Assembly: GCA_026390815.1 (NCBI GenBank)
Contig: JAPLFH010000046.1
Coordinates: 62,001 to 126,000 of the forward strand
Source: Ignavibacteriales bacterium
Lineage (GTDB): Bacteria; Bacteroidota; Ignavibacteria; Ignavibacteriales; SURF-24
DNA: 64,000 bases
Direction: 5' to 3'
Numbering within the stretch: the first letter of the stretch is position 1; each line of letters begins with the position of its first letter. Positions 62,335 through 64,000 of this stretch are shown here, piece by piece. Both the position numbers and the translations under genes were made by a program. The notes under the pieces are model-generated. The model was not told the DNA's origin. It did not search any database and saw nothing but the letters and a program-made list of their open reading frames with translations.

Positions 62335-63321
62335 ATGAAACATTATAATAAAATAGTTAAAGAAATTGTTGAGCGTTGGGAAAAAGACGAGCCAAAGTAT
62401 ATAAAACTAGAATGTATTATATACGAATTCTTCAAAGAATCAATATTTGCATTAGAATTATATCCCACAATTTATAAAAGGGTAAAAGAGTTAATAAGTT
62501 TGATTAAAACCGCATTGAAAAAGGAGAAAGAATATAATAGTATTAATGATAAACTTGGTCTTCGGGTAGTAGTTCATTTTAAGTCGGAATTGGAAATCAT
62601 AAAAAAGTTAATAGAGTCTAATTTTATTGTCATAAATTATGAGAGGAAGTCTGACAAAATAAAATACGATCAACTTGACTATTTATCTGATCACTTTGAA
62701 GTAAAAATTAATCCTACAATTCCTTACTTTAAACCTTTTAGTGAATACACCGAAATTATTTTTGAAATACAAGTTAGGACATTGTGCCAACACACTTGGG
62801 CCGATATTGAGCATTCTTTGATTTATAAACAAGACGTTGATTTGGATGAAGCGTACAAGAGGAGGATTTTCAGATTGATATCTTTATTAGAGATATGTGA
62901 TGATGAATTTGATTCTATAAATAATAGTATCGTTGAACTTCCAGAATATAGAATATTTTATTTACTCAAAACTCTAGAAGGAAAATATTATAAATATGCA
63001 AAACGTAGTTTTAATAAAGAGATTTCTATTGACATTCTTACTATTTTAATCAGACTTTATGATTCTAATGATATATCTGAATTAATAAGCAATCTAAAAA
63101 AGTATATTGATCAAAATGACGAAAGAATCATGCAAATCTTTAATGAAAGACAAAATCACCTGAAGACAAATATATTCTTTTCCCAACCTGAAATATTTTT
63201 TATATGGTTTTTAATTGATAAAAGACAATACGACTTAGTGAATTTATGGAAACAACATTTTGACATTGAGGATTTGAGAGAACTATCTATCTGGTGGGGT
63301 AAACCAATCAATATTGACTGA
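62335..63321 (+). CDS. RelA/SpoT-domain protein (putative small alarmone-type synthetase)
   Basis: 328 aa. RelA/SpoT synthetase motifs: R49-x-K51...S55...K58 (donor site), D72-x-x-G75-x-R77 (NDKLGLRVVV), H120 (SDHFEVKI), then E144-Q146-R148-T149 (FEIQVRT) followed by HTWADIEH and SLIYK. All the residues expected of an active synthetase core can be found. No hydrolase (HD) domain, TGS or ACT domain. The C-terminal 130 residues are helical and unlike known family tails. It could make (p)ppGpp-type or related alarmones, or modify tRNA as toxic SAS proteins do. Partner gene is just upstream. Confidence 0.78.
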   Translation: MKHYNKIVKEIVERWEKDEPKYIKLECIIYEFFKESIFALELYPTIYKRVKELISLIKTALKKEKEYNSINDKLGLRVVVHFKSELEIIKKLIESNFIVINYERKSDKIKYDQLDYLSDHFEVKINPTIPYFKPFSEYTEIIFEIQVRTLCQHTWADIEHSLIYKQDVDLDEAYKRRIFRLISLLEICDDEFDSINNSIVELPEYRIFYLLKTLEGKYYKYAKRSFNKEISIDILTILIRLYDSNDISELISNLKKYIDQNDERIMQIFNERQNHLKTNIFFSQPEIFFIWFLIDKRQYDLVNLWKQHFDIEDLRELSIWWGKPINID

Positions 63322-63350
63322 AAATTACTAATGCAAAAATTGAAATTATT

Positions 63351-63473
63351 ATGTTAACCAATTCAACTAATCTCAAACAAAAAATAGATTCCCTTGGGGA
63401 TAAGTTCTGGTCGTGAGGTATTTCTAATCCACTTCGTCAAATTGTAGCTCGAAACGCTGTTTCGAGCAACTAA
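63351..63473 (+). pseudogene. Fragment of a second type I hsdM (5' end)
   Basis: ATG 63351 opens a frame reading LTNSTNLKQKIDSLGDKFWS, then a TGA (63414-63416), then GISNPLRQIVARN before TAA 63471-63473. This is the characteristic N-terminus of EcoEI-type HsdM (normally ...LWDKFWSGGISNPL...). The methylase body is absent. The sequence breaks off at the palindrome 63447-63467 beside the RAYT, so the element may have replaced it. Confidence 0.7.
63447..63467. repeat. REP-like palindrome upstream of the RAYT gene
   Basis: GCTCGAAAC (63447-63455), loop GCT, GTTTCGAGC (63459-63467): nine-bp perfect arms, 12 nt before the RAYT start. Nearly identical to the inverted copy at 63954-63974. Confidence 0.88.
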
Positions 63474-63479
63474 ACAAAT

Positions 63480-64000
63480 ATGAAAAAATTTCAAACATAT
63501 TACCGCAGAAATCTTCCACACTACCAGCCAGCGGATTATTCGTTTTTTGTTACGTTTCGATTGACCAATTCATTACCGCTTCATATAATTAAAAAATTGA
63601 AAGTTGAGCAGGGAATAAAACTAAAACAAATATCAGCTATAAATGATAAAAAGGTAAAGTATCAAACGTATAAGGATTATCAAATAAATTATTTTGAAGA
63701 ATTTGATAGTTGGCTTGACAAGTATAAAGCCAGCCCAAAATGGTTAGGTATAAAAGAAGCGGCAGATATAGTAAAAGAAGCAATTCATTACCGTGATGAA
63801 AAAGATTATGAACTTATTGTCTATACAGTAATGCCTAATCATGTACATATAGTATTTACACCAATTGTAGTGCGAATAGCTGATTCGCTTATTGAAAAAA
63901 AAGAAAATATCTTAAAAGACAATCCGCCATTACCTTATGAGATTGATGGGTTTGGTCGAAACAGCGTTTCGACCTACATTGTTACTAAAATATTGCAGGA
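63480..64000 (+). mobile_element. REP-associated tyrosine transposase (RAYT), partial at right edge
   Basis: 173 codons visible from ATG 63480, open to the end of the window. YSFFVTFRLTNSLPL is the first strand of a Y1_Tnp domain and ELIVYTVMPNHVHIVF carries the HUH-type His-x-His pair. The catalytic tyrosine helix would be beyond or near the edge (TKILQ is the start of the typical KILQS...YTA region). An insert of about 25 codons before that region contains a palindrome. RAYTs move REP hairpins as single strands. Left neighbour is a broken hsdM. Confidence 0.88.
63954..63974. repeat. REP-like palindrome inside the RAYT coding sequence
   Basis: GGTCGAAAC (63954-63962), loop AGC, GTTTCGACC (63966-63974). 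It is the reverse complement of the copy at 63447-63467 apart from one compensatory base pair. In frame it encodes G-R-N-S-V-S-T. Confidence 0.88.

Noticed and set aside
1-64000. tRNA and rRNA genes
   Set aside because: All gaps were read for cloverleaf arms and GGTTCGAATC-type T-loops; none was convincing.

Overview
The window comes from an AT-rich chromosome of the Ignavibacteria/Bacteroidota-Chlorobi (FCB) group. The main evidence is two secreted proteins ending in a Por/T9SS-type sorting domain with the NYPNPFNP signature (2-316 and 17284-19041). A menaquinone-linked complex I and a LytS/LytTR pair also fit. No tRNA, rRNA or CRISPR array was seen. All assignments come from reading translations and motifs by eye; no database was searched.

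Positions 1-48.5 kb are mostly ordinary chromosome. They hold the tail of a T9SS cargo gene; pgeF, an EamA transporter, folB, folK and a deoxynucleoside kinase; a glycosyltransferase-9/Ppx-GppA fusion; bacterioferritin; asnS; nuoJKLMN (complex I membrane arm without nuoA-I); nnr and vanZ. Next come two secreted proteins, a LytTR/LytS two-component pair, and an eight-gene polysaccharide cluster (ABC-2 permease, Wzt-like ATPase, three GT2, a cellulose-synthase-like GT2 and a GT-C enzyme). These are followed by two secreted proteins, a menaquinone cluster (menI plus menFDHBAE, no menC), YgjP-like protease, MarR, prmA, an M28 lipoprotein and a TatD-radical SAM fusion. A degenerate SNF2-like ATPase with an Mrr-like C-terminus is paired with a small unknown gene (45.6-49.1 kb).

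From 49.1 kb the window becomes accessory. A 1.1 kb gene-free stretch carries TGACGT-rich repeats, an indel-free 21-bp tandem array and a REP-like palindrome. An unknown gene with a Pro/Glu-rich tail and a 37-bp cruciform-capable palindrome follow. Then comes a layered defence island. It has a truncated SIR2 gene whose stop codon overlaps the start of an intact type I hsdR; three tandem BRO-N genes, the first two N-domain only; intact hsdM and hsdS; and a second EcoEI-like hsdR that has lost its nuclease domain. After these are a possible nucleoid-associated (NdpA/YejK-like) protein coupled to a RelA/SpoT-domain protein, a fragment of a second hsdM, and a REP-associated transposase (RAYT) running off the right edge.

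The two most unusual signals are in this island. First, each of the three BRO-N genes contains, at the same codons, a perfect palindrome with an invariant TACAAATTGTA core and arms that differ between copies but always by complementary changes; the truncated copies end there. Second, a RelA/SpoT enzyme with its synthetase residues in place sits in a two-gene operon beside type I restriction genes, a candidate nucleotide-signalling defence module. The RAYT also has a pair of near-identical palindromes with a compensatory base pair, one of them inside its own coding sequence.
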